Numbered from the stretch's first letter, positions 6,908-15,807 are shown. The stretch is DNA of 64,000 nucleotides from Phycisphaerae bacterium (GCA_017993835.1 JAGOLX010000011.1:82232-146231), one strand, 5' to 3'. A program made the numbers and translations. Notes: a model not told the origin generated them from the letters alone.

Positions 6908-9352
6908 TCACTGGCTGCCGAGATGGAGCCAGGCGCTGACCTGCGGCGCGAATTTCACGATCACGCCGGAGAAGACCACGCTGACCATCGACATCAACTT
7001 GATGAGGATGTTCAAGCTCGGGCCGGAGGTGTCCTTGAACGGATCGCCGACCGTGTCGCCGATGACCGCGGCGCCGTGGACGGGGTTCTTGGAGCCGTCG
7101 GGCAGCTTCTTGCCGCCGTGGGCGCCCTTCTCGATGTACTTCTTGGCGTTGTCCCACGCGCCGCCGGCGTTGTTGAGCGTGATGGCCAGGACGAATCCGG
7201 TGGTCAGACCGCCCACGAGAAGGCCCATGACGCCGGAGACGCCCATGAGCAGGCCGGTTACGACCGGCACGATGATCGCTAGCAGTGAAGGCAGAACCAT
7301 CTCTCTCTGAGCGCCCTTCGTGGAGATCGAGACGCACCGGGCGTAGTCCGGCTTGCCTTTGCCTTCCATGATGCCCGGGATGCTCTTGAACTGCCGGCGC
7401 ACTTCCTCGACCATCGCGCCTGCAGCCCGACCGACGGCTTTCATAGTCATGGCGCAGAAGACGAACGCCATCATGCCGCCGATGAACAGGCCGCCGATCA
7501 GTTTCGGATTCATGATCGTCAGATCGTAGGCATTAACGAAGTCGGCCATCGTGGCGGTCCTGGCGTTGATCGCGCCGGCAACCCCGTCGGTAGCTGCGAA
7601 GGCGACCTGGCCCACGTGGTAAATGCCGTCGGCGCTCTCCTGGGCGAGGCGTCCGATCCAGATCCGAATTTCCTCGATGTATGCGGCCAGAAGGGCCATG
7701 GCGGTCAGAGCCGCCGAGCCGATGGCGAAGCCCTTGCCGGTGGCGGCGGTGGTGTTGCCCAGGGCGTCCAGCGCGTCGGTTCGCTTGCGGACTTCCGGAT
7801 CCAGACCGGCCATTTCCGCATTGCCGCCGGCGTTGTCGGCGATGGGACCGTAGGCGTCCGTCGCCAGCGTGATTCCGAGCGTCGAGAGCATGCCGACCGC
7901 GGCGAAACCGATCCCGTACAGGCCCATCGCCACGTCGGAGAACCCGCCGGCGAAGCCGTAGGCGCAGAGGATGCCGATCACGATGGTGATGACCGGCAGG
8001 CCCGCGGAGTACATGCCGTTGGCGAAACCATCGATGATGGCCGTCGCCGGACCCATTCTGGCCTGATTCGCGATGCCCTTGGTCGGCTTGTATTCGTCCG
8101 AGGTGTAGTATTCCGTGAACTGTCCGATCATGACGCCGGCGACCAGACCGGAGACCACCGAGCCGAAGATGCCCCAACTGATCCAGTCCGTCATCGCCAG
8201 GCCGGCGAGCACAATCAGGATCAGGACGGAGCTGCCCAGCGTTCCGAGCAGGAGGGCACGAAGCAGATTCTTCTGGCTGGCGTCTTCCTTGCAGCGGACC
8301 ATGAACACGCCGGCGATCGACAGGAAGATGCCGATGCCTGCCACGATCATGGGGGCGAGCACGGCCTTGAGCGGGTCCATGCCGCTCCTGGTGACTGCCG
8401 ACAGCGGCAGAGCGGCGCCGAGGGCCGCGGTTGCGAGAATCGAGCCGCAATAGCTCTCGTACAGGTCGGCGCCCATGCCGGCCACGTCGCCGACGTTGTC
8501 GCCCACGTTGTCCGCGATGGTCGCGGGGTTGCGCGGGTCGTCCTCGGGGATGCCGGCTTCCACCTTGCCGACGAGGTCTGCGCCGACGTCCGCGGACTTG
8601 GTGTAGATGCCGCCGCCGACACGGGCGAAGAGGGCCTGCGTCGAGGCGCCCATGCCGAAGGTGATCATCGTCGTCGTGATCTCGACGAGCATTCGCTGCG
8701 GGTCCATGCCGGGGTGAACGAGCGTCAGGCCGAACAGCGTCAGGCCGTTCTTCATATGCTCGGGGGTGTAGACCAGCTTGTCGAGAATCAGATACCAGAT
8801 GGAGATGTCCAGCAGGCCAAAGCCCACCACGACCAGGCCCATGACGGCGCCGGACCGGAAGGCAACCTGCAGACCGCTGTTGAGGCTCTTGGTGGCGCCT
8901 TGGGCGGTTCGGGAGGAGGCGGCGGTCGCTGTCTTCATCCCGAGGAACCCGCACAGGCCGCTGAAGAAGCCGCCGGTGAGGAACGCCACAGGGACAAATG
9001 GGTTCTGGATGCCCTTATACGCCAGGAAGGCGAAGAGGGCGACGAGCACTGCGAACACGATCACAACCACACCGTATTGGCGCCTCAGGTAGGCATAGGC
9101 GCCTTCCCGTACGTACTGGGCGATCTCGACCATCTTCTCTGTGCCTGCCGGGGCCTCGATCATCTTCTTGTAGAAGTAGAAGGCAAATCCCAGGGCACAC
9201 ATCGCCGAAATCGGCGCGACCCACCAGAACAGCGTTGTACCCGACGCCGTCTCGGCATCGATAGGGCCTCCGGCGGCCTCGGCAGCGCCCGCCACGGCAC
9301 TGAGGGCCAGAACCGGCACCGATATTCCCAGAATCCTTTTCAACGCACTCAC
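6908..9352 (-). CDS. hppA: Membrane-bound ion-pumping pyrophosphatase, K+-dependent type
   Basis: 814 residues. An integral membrane pyrophosphatase that couples PPi hydrolysis to H+ (possibly Na+) export. The catalytic loop GGIYTKSADVGADLVGKVE, the acidic DDPRNPATIADNVGDNVGD and DAYGPIADNAGGNAEMA are intact, and about 16 hydrophobic segments are evident. The segment GNTTAATGKGFAIGS has Ala where K+-independent enzymes have Lys, so this should be the K+-stimulated class. A GTG start at 9352 is chosen because AAGGAG lies 7-8 nt upstream and the protein then opens with a hydrophobic signal-like stretch (ILGISVPVLALSAVAGAAEA). The longer frame to 9439 lacks support. Confidence 0.95.
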   Translation of the reverse strand: MSALKRILGISVPVLALSAVAGAAEAAGGPIDAETASGTTLFWWVAPISAMCALGFAFYFYKKMIEAPAGTEKMVEIAQYVREGAYAYLRRQYGVVVIVFAVLVALFAFLAYKGIQNPFVPVAFLTGGFFSGLCGFLGMKTATAASSRTAQGATKSLNSGLQVAFRSGAVMGLVVVGFGLLDISIWYLILDKLVYTPEHMKNGLTLFGLTLVHPGMDPQRMLVEITTTMITFGMGASTQALFARVGGGIYTKSADVGADLVGKVEAGIPEDDPRNPATIADNVGDNVGDVAGMGADLYESYCGSILATAALGAALPLSAVTRSGMDPLKAVLAPMIVAGIGIFLSIAGVFMVRCKEDASQKNLLRALLLGTLGSSVLILIVLAGLAMTDWISWGIFGSVVSGLVAGVMIGQFTEYYTSDEYKPTKGIANQARMGPATAIIDGFANGMYSAGLPVITIVIGILCAYGFAGGFSDVAMGLYGIGFAAVGMLSTLGITLATDAYGPIADNAGGNAEMAGLDPEVRKRTDALDALGNTTAATGKGFAIGSAALTAMALLAAYIEEIRIWIGRLAQESADGIYHVGQVAFAATDGVAGAINARTATMADFVNAYDLTIMNPKLIGGLFIGGMMAFVFCAMTMKAVGRAAGAMVEEVRRQFKSIPGIMEGKGKPDYARCVSISTKGAQREMVLPSLLAIIVPVVTGLLMGVSGVMGLLVGGLTTGFVLAITLNNAGGAWDNAKKYIEKGAHGGKKLPDGSKNPVHGAAVIGDTVGDPFKDTSGPSLNILIKLMSMVSVVFSGVIVKFAPQVSAWLHLGSQ

Positions 9353-9411
9353 TTGCAGGCTCCTTTCGAATAGACCTAGTTCGGGTGATGCATCCAGTAC
9401 AGAATCCAAGC

Positions 9412-9439
9412 AGTGTACAGAAAGAGCACGGGTTTTCAA
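9412..9439 (-). promoter_or_regulatory. Promoter candidate for hppA
   Basis: On the minus strand TTGAAA, 16-nt spacer, TACACT, about 60 nt before the GTG start of the pyrophosphatase. Confidence 0.55.
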
Positions 9440-9527
9440 CTGATTTCCGTCGAAACTGCGAGGAATTCACCGGCGGCTCCCTGTGGGTCTGGGAGCGTGC
9501 CGGCTCATCCTGCCAATGACCTTCCTG

Positions 9528-10730
9528 TCATGTGTGGTAATCCGCGTTGATGTGGACGTACTCGGTGCTCAGGTCGCAGCCGTAGTAGAAGTCGCTGCCT
9601 CGACCGATGCCCAGATCGACGGTGATGACGAACTGGCGCTGGGAGATGATCTGGGATGCCTCCTTCGGGTCGAAATCGGTCGGCGCCCCTTTGCGGAAGA
9701 CGTACAGGTCGTCGAGCTTGCACGAGAGCTTGTCGGGCTTGAGTTTCACGCCGGAAGAGCCCACTGCGCAGATGATCCGACCCCAGTTCGGGTCGCCGCC
9801 GTTGACGGCGCACTTGAAGAGCGGGTAATCCGCCACGGCGCGGGCCGCCTTCGTCGCTTCCGCCGTGCTCGCGGCCCCTTTGACCACCACCTGGAACATC
9901 CGCGTGGCCCCCTCCGCGTCCAGTGCCATCTGGCGGACCAGGTCGGTGCATAGGTCCGTCAAGGCCGACGCGAACTTCTGGTAGCCCGCGCCGGGTCCGG
10001 TAATCCGTTCGTTCCCGGCCAAGCCGGAGGCCAGGAGAATCCCGGTGTCGTTCGTGCTCTGGTGGCCGTCCACGGTCAGACGGTTGAGCGAGCCGCCGAT
10101 GGCCTGGGTGAGGGCCTTGCCCAGCATCGCCTTGCTGATGGCGACGTCGGTCGTGATGAACAGCAGGGTGGTCGCCATGTTGGGCCCGATCATGCCGGCC
10201 CCTTTGACGGTGCCCGCGATCTTCGCGGTCGCCCGGGAGAGCTTGACCTCCCGATATGCCTGCTTGCAGCGGGTGTCGGTCGTCATGATGGCGTGTGCGA
10301 AGGCCAGTCCGGCCTCGGTCGAGCCCGACAGCAGGGGAGCCGCCTGGTCGATCCCGGCGGTCACCTTCTCCATGGGCAACTGGTGTCCGATGATCCCGGT
10401 CGAAGCGACGAGGACTTCCTCCGGCTGGACACCCAGATGCTTGGCGGTCAGGGCGCACATCCTGCGAGCGTTGGTCAGGCCGAGCTTGCCGGTGCAGGCG
10501 TTGGCGTTGCCCGAGTTGACCACGACGGCGCAGGTCTTGCGGCTGGCAACATGTTCCCGGCTGACCTGCACGGCCGCCGAGGTGATCTTATTCGTCGTGA
10601 ACACGGCCGCCGCGACCGCCCCCGTCGGGCATACGAGCAGACCCAGGTCGGGCTTGCCCGACACCTTCACACCCGAAGCCAGACCCGCCGCCAGAAACCC
10701 CTGCGGCCCCGTCACCGTTCCGTTCGTCAT
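9528..10730 (-). CDS. argJ: Bifunctional glutamate/ornithine N-acetyltransferase
   Basis: 400 residues. ArgJ transfers the acetyl group from N-acetylornithine to glutamate, recycling it in arginine synthesis; some members also use acetyl-CoA. Motifs are VVVNSGNANACTG, VLVASTGIIG, and the autocleavage site KGAGMIGPNMA followed by Thr187, the nucleophile of the beta chain. VDGHQSTNDT and FKCAVNGGDPNWGRI are also present. ATG 10730 follows GGAGAACGAT. An upstream in-frame ATG at 10742 would place the ribosome site inside the gene. argC is about 1.7 kb upstream on the same strand, so the arginine genes are loosely clustered. Confidence 0.96.
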   Translation of the reverse strand: MTNGTVTGPQGFLAAGLASGVKVSGKPDLGLLVCPTGAVAAAVFTTNKITSAAVQVSREHVASRKTCAVVVNSGNANACTGKLGLTNARRMCALTAKHLGVQPEEVLVASTGIIGHQLPMEKVTAGIDQAAPLLSGSTEAGLAFAHAIMTTDTRCKQAYREVKLSRATAKIAGTVKGAGMIGPNMATTLLFITTDVAISKAMLGKALTQAIGGSLNRLTVDGHQSTNDTGILLASGLAGNERITGPGAGYQKFASALTDLCTDLVRQMALDAEGATRMFQVVVKGAASTAEATKAARAVADYPLFKCAVNGGDPNWGRIICAVGSSGVKLKPDKLSCKLDDLYVFRKGAPTDFDPKEASQIISQRQFVITVDLGIGRGSDFYYGCDLSTEYVHINADYHT

Positions 10731-10763
10731 ATCGTTCTCCAATGATCCTGGGGGTGAGCCTTC

Positions 10764-10850
10764 TCACACCCCCATATCGAGTTTCAGATGTCGCGCCATA
10801 GCCTCGAAGTCCCTGTCGCTGTGCAGCAGGGGGTAGCCGGCATGAGTATT
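10764..10850 (-). pseudogene. C-terminal remnant of a VapC-type PIN toxin
   Basis: Only the last 28 codons of a PIN-domain toxin remain: NTHAGYPLLHSDRDFEAM, then ARHLKLDMGV and a stop. HSDRDF is the typical final acidic motif of VapC proteins. Sequence upstream in this frame is unrelated and there is no start codon, so the gene has been truncated. It sits between argJ and an orphan nucleotidyltransferase, a spot that looks like a decayed toxin-antitoxin site. Confidence 0.6.
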
Positions 10851-10869
10851 CCTCCGTTGACAATCTTGC

Positions 10870-11181
10870 CTACAGAGGAACACCTTCTCTGACGGCCTCG
10901 CCGACGATGCCGATCTGCTGTTTCTTGGCTTCGAACTCCTCGGGAGTGTAACAGAGCGGCTCGATCTCCAGCGGCCAGTGCGTCCAGAAGTCATACATCA
11001 GCGCCGAACGCTGGCTGAAGAATACGCCCTGGAAATCGGGAGACACCAGGACGATATCGTAATCGCTGTCGGCAAGGTGGTCTCCCCTCGCCCGGCTGCC
11101 AAAGAGAATCGCCTGGGTGATTCTGTACTTCTCTCGTACTCGTCCCACAAAATCTTCTATTCGCGAATCTGTTTCTCTCAT
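10870..11181 (-). CDS. MNT-type minimal nucleotidyltransferase
   Basis: 103 residues. The polymerase-beta-like nucleotidyltransferase fold is shown by ILFGSRARGDHLADSDYDIV, with GSRARG and the catalytic Asp pair SDYD near residues 31-45. Short proteins of this sort normally act as MNT antitoxins that modify a HEPN toxin. No HEPN gene is adjacent here; the neighbours are a VapC remnant and a nitrilase. ATG 11181 lacks a strong ribosome site, and an upstream in-frame start giving 115 residues is possible. Function is uncertain. Confidence 0.7.
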   Translation of the reverse strand: MRETDSRIEDFVGRVREKYRITQAILFGSRARGDHLADSDYDIVLVSPDFQGVFFSQRSALMYDFWTHWPLEIEPLCYTPEEFEAKKQQIGIVGEAVREGVPL

Positions 11182-11245
11182 GCCGCAATGATAGCCCTGA
11201 GAGCAACTGCCGCACAAGCGTTTTATGGCAGGACGCGATCAAGGG

Positions 11246-12100
11246 CTAAAGGGCTGTCGTATCCCTCGATCTTGGATCGTCGAGGGCGCCGGGGCCGTTG
11301 GTAAGCCGGCCGGCCAGGGCCATTTCGCGGAAGCCCGCCATCGGGTCGTAGAAGTCCCGGTTCAGGTCCACGGCGTTGACCATCATGCCCGGCCGGTTGA
11401 GCCGCAGTTGTTCGGCGATCACGCCGTCGGGCTGGATGAAGCACGACGGGTACGGCGAGTAGCGCCCGCAGGAGTTGGTCATGCTCACCCAGAAGTGGTT
11501 CGTCGCCGCGTGGCATTGCATCGTCTGACGCATGATGTGCGTGTGTACGCTCGTGCCGCGCTGCCGGGCGTTGTAGAACGACTGGAAGACGCACTGCACT
11601 CGGTGCTTGCACAACTCGCGGTACAACTCGGGGAAGCGCAGGTCGAAGCAGATCAGCAGGCCGCACTTGACCTCGTTGAGCGTGAACGTGACGAACCGGT
11701 CTCCTGGCGTGAAGTGCTCCAGGTCGCCCGGCGTGCAGAATCGCTTGTCGTAGCGATCCGCGATCTTGCCTTCGGGACTGATGAGGTACAGGCTGTTGTG
11801 CGGCCAGTTGGGCTCGGTCAACGGGTGCGTGCTGCCCAGGACGACCCACAGGCCCAGCTCGCGCGCGAGGGCCATGATCCCGAGCGTCTCGTCTTTCAGC
11901 AGGTCCCAGTCGTACCCTTTGAACGAGCTGAAGTCGGCGCCGACGTATCCGCTCAGGGCGCACTCCGAGAAGTGGACGATCTCGGCCTTCGCCTGGCCGG
12001 CCTTCGCCATGAACTGGCGGATGGCCGCAGCGTTTCGACGCACCGACTCGCTGACCGCAAACTGGCAGGACGCCACTTGGATGGTGCCGCTTCGGATCAT
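11246..12100 (-). CDS. Carbon-nitrogen hydrolase (nitrilase superfamily)
   Basis: 284 residues. An amidase-type member of the nitrilase superfamily. The triad is visible: Glu46 in FSECALSG, Lys119 in RYDKRFCTP and Cys151 in LLICFDLRFPE. The substrate cannot be deduced; omega-amidase-like or beta-ureidopropionase-like roles are both possible. The start ATG lies 4 nt from the stop of the AhpD-like gene, so the two are co-transcribed downstream of argC. A role linked to arginine or polyamine nitrogen is plausible but only from context. Confidence 0.88.
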   Translation of the reverse strand: MIRSGTIQVASCQFAVSESVRRNAAAIRQFMAKAGQAKAEIVHFSECALSGYVGADFSSFKGYDWDLLKDETLGIMALARELGLWVVLGSTHPLTEPNWPHNSLYLISPEGKIADRYDKRFCTPGDLEHFTPGDRFVTFTLNEVKCGLLICFDLRFPELYRELCKHRVQCVFQSFYNARQRGTSVHTHIMRQTMQCHAATNHFWVSMTNSCGRYSPYPSCFIQPDGVIAEQLRLNRPGMMVNAVDLNRDFYDPMAGFREMALAGRLTNGPGALDDPRSRDTTAL

Positions 12101-12104
12101 AGCA

Positions 12105-12446
12105 TCAGTCTTTGAAGACGCTCTCCATTACTTCCAGGGCGAACCGGGCGGAGACAGTGGCCCGCCCGCCGCCCATTTCGATCCCCACTTCGACGGCCTC
12201 CAGGACCTCCCGACGGGTGGCGCCCGCCTTGGCGGCCTGCTCGATATGCCACTGCATGCACGACTCGCAGTCCATCACGACCGAGATCCCCACGGCGATC
12301 AGCTCCTTGGCCTTCTTGGGCAGCGCGCCGTCGGCATAGGCGGCGGCCTCCATGTCCAGAAAGGCCCGGTAGACCTTCGAGTCCAGGGCCAGCAGCTCCT
12401 GGTGGGCACGCTTTCTCTTGCGGCAGATGTCCTCGATCTTGCCCAT
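12105..12446 (-). CDS. AhpD-like / carboxymuconolactone decarboxylase family protein
   Basis: 113 residues, all helical. It has the redox pair C-E-S-C followed by MQWHIEQAAKAGATRREVLE, the CMD/AhpD signature (CxxC, then His three residues later). Such small proteins act as thiol peroxidase-type or disulphide-relay proteins. ATG 12446 has GAGGAC upstream. The gene lies directly between argC (20 nt gap) and the nitrilase gene (4 nt gap). Confidence 0.88.
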   Translation of the reverse strand: MGKIEDICRKRKRAHQELLALDSKVYRAFLDMEAAAYADGALPKKAKELIAVGISVVMDCESCMQWHIEQAAKAGATRREVLEAVEVGIEMGGGRATVSARFALEVMESVFKD

Positions 12447-12466
12447 GGCAGTCCTCTGGTGCCCGG

Positions 12467-13477
12467 TCAATCCAGTCCCATCGTCTCCCGCAGGCCGAAG
12501 AGGATGTTCATGTTCTGGATGGCCTGGCCGCTAGCGCCCTTCGTCAGGTTGTCGATCACGGAGAAGACCACGATCCGACCCTTGACCAGGGTCGGGAAGA
12601 TGTGGCAGTAGTTCGTCGCACAGACGTCCTTGACCGCCGGAGCGGTCTTGCGGACCTGCACGAACGGCTCGCTCTTGTAGAATTCGTTATAGAGGGGCAG
12701 AAGCTGCTCGGCCTTCACGCCCTTCTTCGGCTGGCAGTAGACCGTCGAGAGGATGCCTCGGTCGAAGGGCCCGACGTGCGGCTGGAAGAGGATCTGTACC
12801 GGCGAGCCCGCGATCTCGGAGGCGATCTGCTCCATCTCCGGCATGTGACGATGCGTCCCGATCCCGTACGCGAAGATGTTCTCGTTCATGTTCGGGAAGT
12901 GGAACTTGACCGAGGGGGTCTTGCCCGCGCCGGAGGCGCCCGTCACGGAGTTGACGATGATGGAGTCGAGGTCGATGATCCCCTTCTTCAGCAGGGGCGC
13001 CAGGGCCAGCGTCGCGCCGGTGGGGAAGCAGCCGGGATTGGCGACCAGGCGAGTCTTCTTGATCTTCTTGCGGAACAGCTCGGGCAGTCCGTAGACCGCC
13101 TCGTCCAGGTGCGTCGCATCGGTATGCACGACGCTGTAGTACTTCTCGTAGACCGTGACGTCCTTGATCCGATAGTCGGCGCTGAAATCGACCACCTTGA
13201 CGCCAGCGCTGAGCAGCTCGGGCACGAACTGCATCGAGACCTTGTGCGGCAGGCAGCACAGAGCCACGTCCGCCTGCTCCGAGAGCTTCTCCAGGCTCAA
13301 CGGCTCGATGGGCAGTGTGCACCGCCCGCGAAATTCGGGAAAGACCTCTTCCGCCGGTCCGCACTCTTCCGGCAGGGCGGTCAGGTAGGTCAGTTTGGCC
13401 TCGCTGTGCCGCAGGAGGATTCGAATCGACTCTGCGCCGGTGTATCCACTGGCTCCGATGATCGCAACGCGTACCAT
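12467..13477 (-). CDS. argC: N-acetyl-gamma-glutamyl-phosphate reductase
   Basis: 336 residues. The third step of arginine biosynthesis: NADPH reduction of N-acetylglutamyl phosphate to the semialdehyde. GASGYTGAE near residue 8 is the nucleotide-binding loop and Cys150 in NPGCFPTGA is the catalytic thiol. SGAGK and GTHRHMPEMEQ are also present. Full length, ATG start. It is followed on the same strand by an AhpD-like protein and a nitrilase, then argJ. Confidence 0.96.
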   Translation of the reverse strand: MVRVAIIGASGYTGAESIRILLRHSEAKLTYLTALPEECGPAEEVFPEFRGRCTLPIEPLSLEKLSEQADVALCCLPHKVSMQFVPELLSAGVKVVDFSADYRIKDVTVYEKYYSVVHTDATHLDEAVYGLPELFRKKIKKTRLVANPGCFPTGATLALAPLLKKGIIDLDSIIVNSVTGASGAGKTPSVKFHFPNMNENIFAYGIGTHRHMPEMEQIASEIAGSPVQILFQPHVGPFDRGILSTVYCQPKKGVKAEQLLPLYNEFYKSEPFVQVRKTAPAVKDVCATNYCHIFPTLVKGRIVVFSVIDNLTKGASGQAIQNMNILFGLRETMGLD

Positions 13478-13551
13478 GTATGCTCCTGTGAAAAGACCCT
13501 ATGCTTCTGGAAAACAGGAGAGCATGCCTGATCTCCCATTTCCCAGAAGTG

Positions 13552-13592
13552 ATAAAAAAAAACAGCCGCAAAGATCGTCTCTCGGCGGCTGT
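13552..13592 (-). terminator. Rho-independent terminator of rplM-rpsI
   Basis: On the minus strand ACAGCCGC, 15-nt loop, GCGGCTGT, then a run of eight Ts. It lies 26 bp after the rpsI stop and is the strongest terminator in this part of the window. Confidence 0.9.
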
Positions 13593-13618
13593 CGTTGTCC
13601 AGTTGGCTTTCTTTCGGA

Positions 13619-14110
13619 TTAACGTTTCGAGAACTGGAATCTCCGCCTTGCACCTGCCTGGCCGGGCTTCTTCCTCTCGACCATTCTCGGGTCGCGAGTC
13701 AGCAGTCCGTTGTCCCTCAGGGCGCCGGTGTAGTTCTCATCGTAGGCCTTCAGAGCCCTGGCGACGCCGAGCAGGGCGGCGCCCGCCTGGCCCGTCATGC
13801 CGCCGCCGCGGACGTTGACGAAAACGTCGAACGACTTCTCCGCGTGCAACAGCTTCAACGGGGCGACCACGGCCTTGCGGTCCTGATCTCTCTTGAAGTA
13901 GTCGTCCACCTCTCGCTTGTTGACCATGAGCTTGCCGTTGCCCGGTCGAATGCGGACGCGAGCGACGGAGGTCTTCCGTCGGCCGGTTCCCCACCAGTAC
14001 CCGTACTTGGCTTTGCTCGAGTTCCCGGGCCCAATGACGACCTTGGGCTCGGCGGCCGGGGGCTGCGGGGCGGGTTCGACAGTCGTGTTTTCCGGTTTAT
14101 TCTCTGTCAT
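13619..14110 (-). CDS. rpsI: 30S ribosomal protein S9
   Basis: 163 residues. The S9 core starts near residue 40 with GTGRRKTSVARVRI and ends in the conserved basic tail KKPGQAGARRRFQFSKR that reaches the P-site tRNA. RGGGMTGQAGA is also present. The first 30-odd residues are a Pro/Ala-rich extension (PAPQPPAAEPK) absent from most S9 proteins, a common trait of planctomycete ribosomal proteins as I recall them. It is co-transcribed with rplM (21 nt gap). Confidence 0.97.
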   Translation of the reverse strand: MTENKPENTTVEPAPQPPAAEPKVVIGPGNSSKAKYGYWWGTGRRKTSVARVRIRPGNGKLMVNKREVDDYFKRDQDRKAVVAPLKLLHAEKSFDVFVNVRGGGMTGQAGAALLGVARALKAYDENYTGALRDNGLLTRDPRMVERKKPGQAGARRRFQFSKR

Positions 14111-14131
14111 GGCTTTCTGATTCCACTTCGA

Positions 14132-14563
14132 TTAGAACAGTTGCACTTTCTGGGGTTGCTGCGCCTGATGCTCGTGCTCGGGACCGCAGAAGACCTTCAG
14201 CCGGCTCAGGGCCTTGCGACCCATCTGGGTCTTGGGCAGCATCTTGCGAACCGCGGTCTCGATGATCCTCTCGGGCTTGCGCGCCATCACCTTGGCATAA
14301 CTGGTGTAGCGATGCCCGCCCGGATACCCGCTGTAGGACTCGTAAGTCTTGGTCTCGGCTTTAGTTCCGGTGAGCTGCACCTTCTCGGCGTTGACCACCA
14401 CGACGTAGTCCCCCATGTCCACGTGGGGCGTGTACGTCGGCTTGTTCTTGCCCATCAGAATCATGGCCAGCTTCGTGGCGATGCGACCGAGGACGGCCCC
14501 GTCCGCATCCACCAACAGCCACTTCTGCTCCACCTGACCCGGCTTAGCCATAAAGCTCTTCAT
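14132..14563 (-). CDS. rplM: 50S ribosomal protein L13
   Basis: 143 residues. Visible are KWLLVDADGAVLGRIAT, the NKPTYTPHVDMGDYVVVVNA block, SGYPGGHRY and MLPKTQMGRKALSRLKVF, all typical of L13. ATG 14563 has a purine-rich site (GAAGAGAG) upstream. The frame is open farther upstream but crosses the promoter, so the longer version is rejected. First gene of the rplM-rpsI operon. Confidence 0.97.
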   Translation of the reverse strand: MKSFMAKPGQVEQKWLLVDADGAVLGRIATKLAMILMGKNKPTYTPHVDMGDYVVVVNAEKVQLTGTKAETKTYESYSGYPGGHRYTSYAKVMARKPERIIETAVRKMLPKTQMGRKALSRLKVFCGPEHEHQAQQPQKVQLF

Positions 14564-14603
14564 AAGCGTACTCTCTTCTTTCTCTATGGTATAGAAACCC
14601 TGC

Positions 14604-14631
14604 ATTCTAGCATCAGAAAACGCGATGTCAA
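14604..14631 (-). promoter_or_regulatory. Promoter of rplM-rpsI
   Basis: On the minus strand a consensus TTGACA, 16-nt spacer, TAGAAT, about 40 nt before the L13 start codon. Confidence 0.8.
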
Positions 14632-14767
14632 ACCATTTTGCCACGAATTTTCCGGATTTCGTTTGGGCCAACTGACGAAATTCCCCCCCCGGTCGGCCCG
14701 CCGGCGTGGTATGCTGGCTTGAGGTTTCAGACGAGTCCTGAGAAGTGATACAGGCGAGGTCGGGCAT

Positions 14768-15130
14768 ATGGGAATGACGCCCGTCACCGTTACGGTCCGG
14801 AATCCGGCCCAGCCGGACAAGACGTGGGAAAGGCTCTTCCTGGTGGATACCGGAGCAGTCGATTGCTTGGTGCCCGGCAAGCACCTCCGTGCGATCGGAC
14901 TGGAGCCGCGAGCGAAGCGGACCTACGAGTTGGCCGACGGGACGGAGATCCGGATGGACATAGGTGGTGCGGAGGTGGAGTTTATGGGCGATATCGCATG
15001 GGCCACAGTGATCTTCGGGCCGGACGACGCCGAGCCTATCCTGGGTGTAACGGCCCTGGAGTCCGTCGGCATCGAAGTGGACCCGCAGAGCCAGCAACCG
15101 AAACGCCTGCCCGCCGTCCGTCTGAAGTAA
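14768..15130 (+). CDS. Clan AA (retropepsin-like) aspartic protease
   Basis: 120 residues. LFLVDTGAVDCLVP near residue 23 is the DTG catalytic loop, and ILGVTALESVGIEVDP near the C-terminus is the ILG-type flap segment of prokaryotic clan AA proteases that function as homodimers. The ATG has GAGGTCGGGC just upstream. It is transcribed divergently from rplM. The target is unknown; there is no transmembrane segment, so it is probably cytoplasmic. Confidence 0.8.
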   Translation: MGMTPVTVTVRNPAQPDKTWERLFLVDTGAVDCLVPGKHLRAIGLEPRAKRTYELADGTEIRMDIGGAEVEFMGDIAWATVIFGPDDAEPILGVTALESVGIEVDPQSQQPKRLPAVRLK

Positions 15131-15199
15131 CGCAATGGAGTCTCAGTACTCTCCCAGGTTCACGCGACTTCTTGGCGTCAGGCCCGGATGAGTCGATAC

Positions 15200-15652
15200 T
15201 CACGGTGTGCCTCTGTAATTCGGAATGCCAGGCACCTGATCGGTCGCGTACTTCACGAAGAACTGCATTTCATCTGCTTCGCCGACGAAGGTGTAGTCGA
15301 GGACTACCCGCTTGTCGTCTGGGAACAGCGCTTCCTTACGCGAGACAAGGGACTCGATCTTCTGCTCTACCTCAGGAGCCGATTGTCCGGGTTTAGCCGC
15401 CTTGTCCAACAGATCCTTGATCAGAGCAGGACGCTCACCCTTTGGCATCAGAGAGAGGTTCCAACAAGTCGTCGCAATCACAAGCGCCAAGCGACGATCG
15501 GCATCGTCCCGTGCAGAATCAAGCAGCGGCTGAGCTACATGCTCGATCGCCTCGGACAACTTGCTTTCGACTGAGAGAGCCCGCTTGACCGACAAAGGAA
15601 CTACGTCGTACCTCTCCGCTTGTCTCTTGAGTTTTCTCAGTGCGTTGCTCAA
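15200..15652 (-). CDS. Hypothetical protein, helical
   Basis: 150 residues, not recognised. The first 110 residues are predicted helical with charged heptad-like stretches (LRKLKRQAERYDVVP, LLDKAAKPGQ, EVEQKIESL). The C-terminal 40 are more beta-like (KRVVLDYTFVGEADEMQFFVK). There is no signal peptide and there are no cysteine clusters. A TTG start at 15652 is chosen because AGGAGG stands 5 nt upstream. The open frame extends 40 codons farther, but that part is low-complexity and unsupported. Confidence 0.6.
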   Translation of the reverse strand: MSNALRKLKRQAERYDVVPLSVKRALSVESKLSEAIEHVAQPLLDSARDDADRRLALVIATTCWNLSLMPKGERPALIKDLLDKAAKPGQSAPEVEQKIESLVSRKEALFPDDKRVVLDYTFVGEADEMQFFVKYATDQVPGIPNYRGTP

Positions 15653-15807
15653 ATCAGCCTCCTGAGAGGTTGGCCTGGCACGGGTATGCGGGCCAGGTCG
15701 AAAGGTAGAGATGAGAAGAAGGGAGGCGCGCCGGATGATTGTCTTGCCTCTGCCTGCAGACATGGGTGGCAAGGTCCCGGAACTTCAACTCCCAGGTGCG
15801 TCTCGGT

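Noticed and set aside
10870..11181. Complete MNT-HEPN toxin-antitoxin pair
   Set aside because: No HEPN-type ORF was found on either side. The neighbouring remnant is PIN-type (VapC).
14564..15097. Upstream extension of the L13 frame
   Set aside because: The extension runs through a consensus promoter and an oppositely oriented protease gene. ATG 14563 gives normal L13 length.
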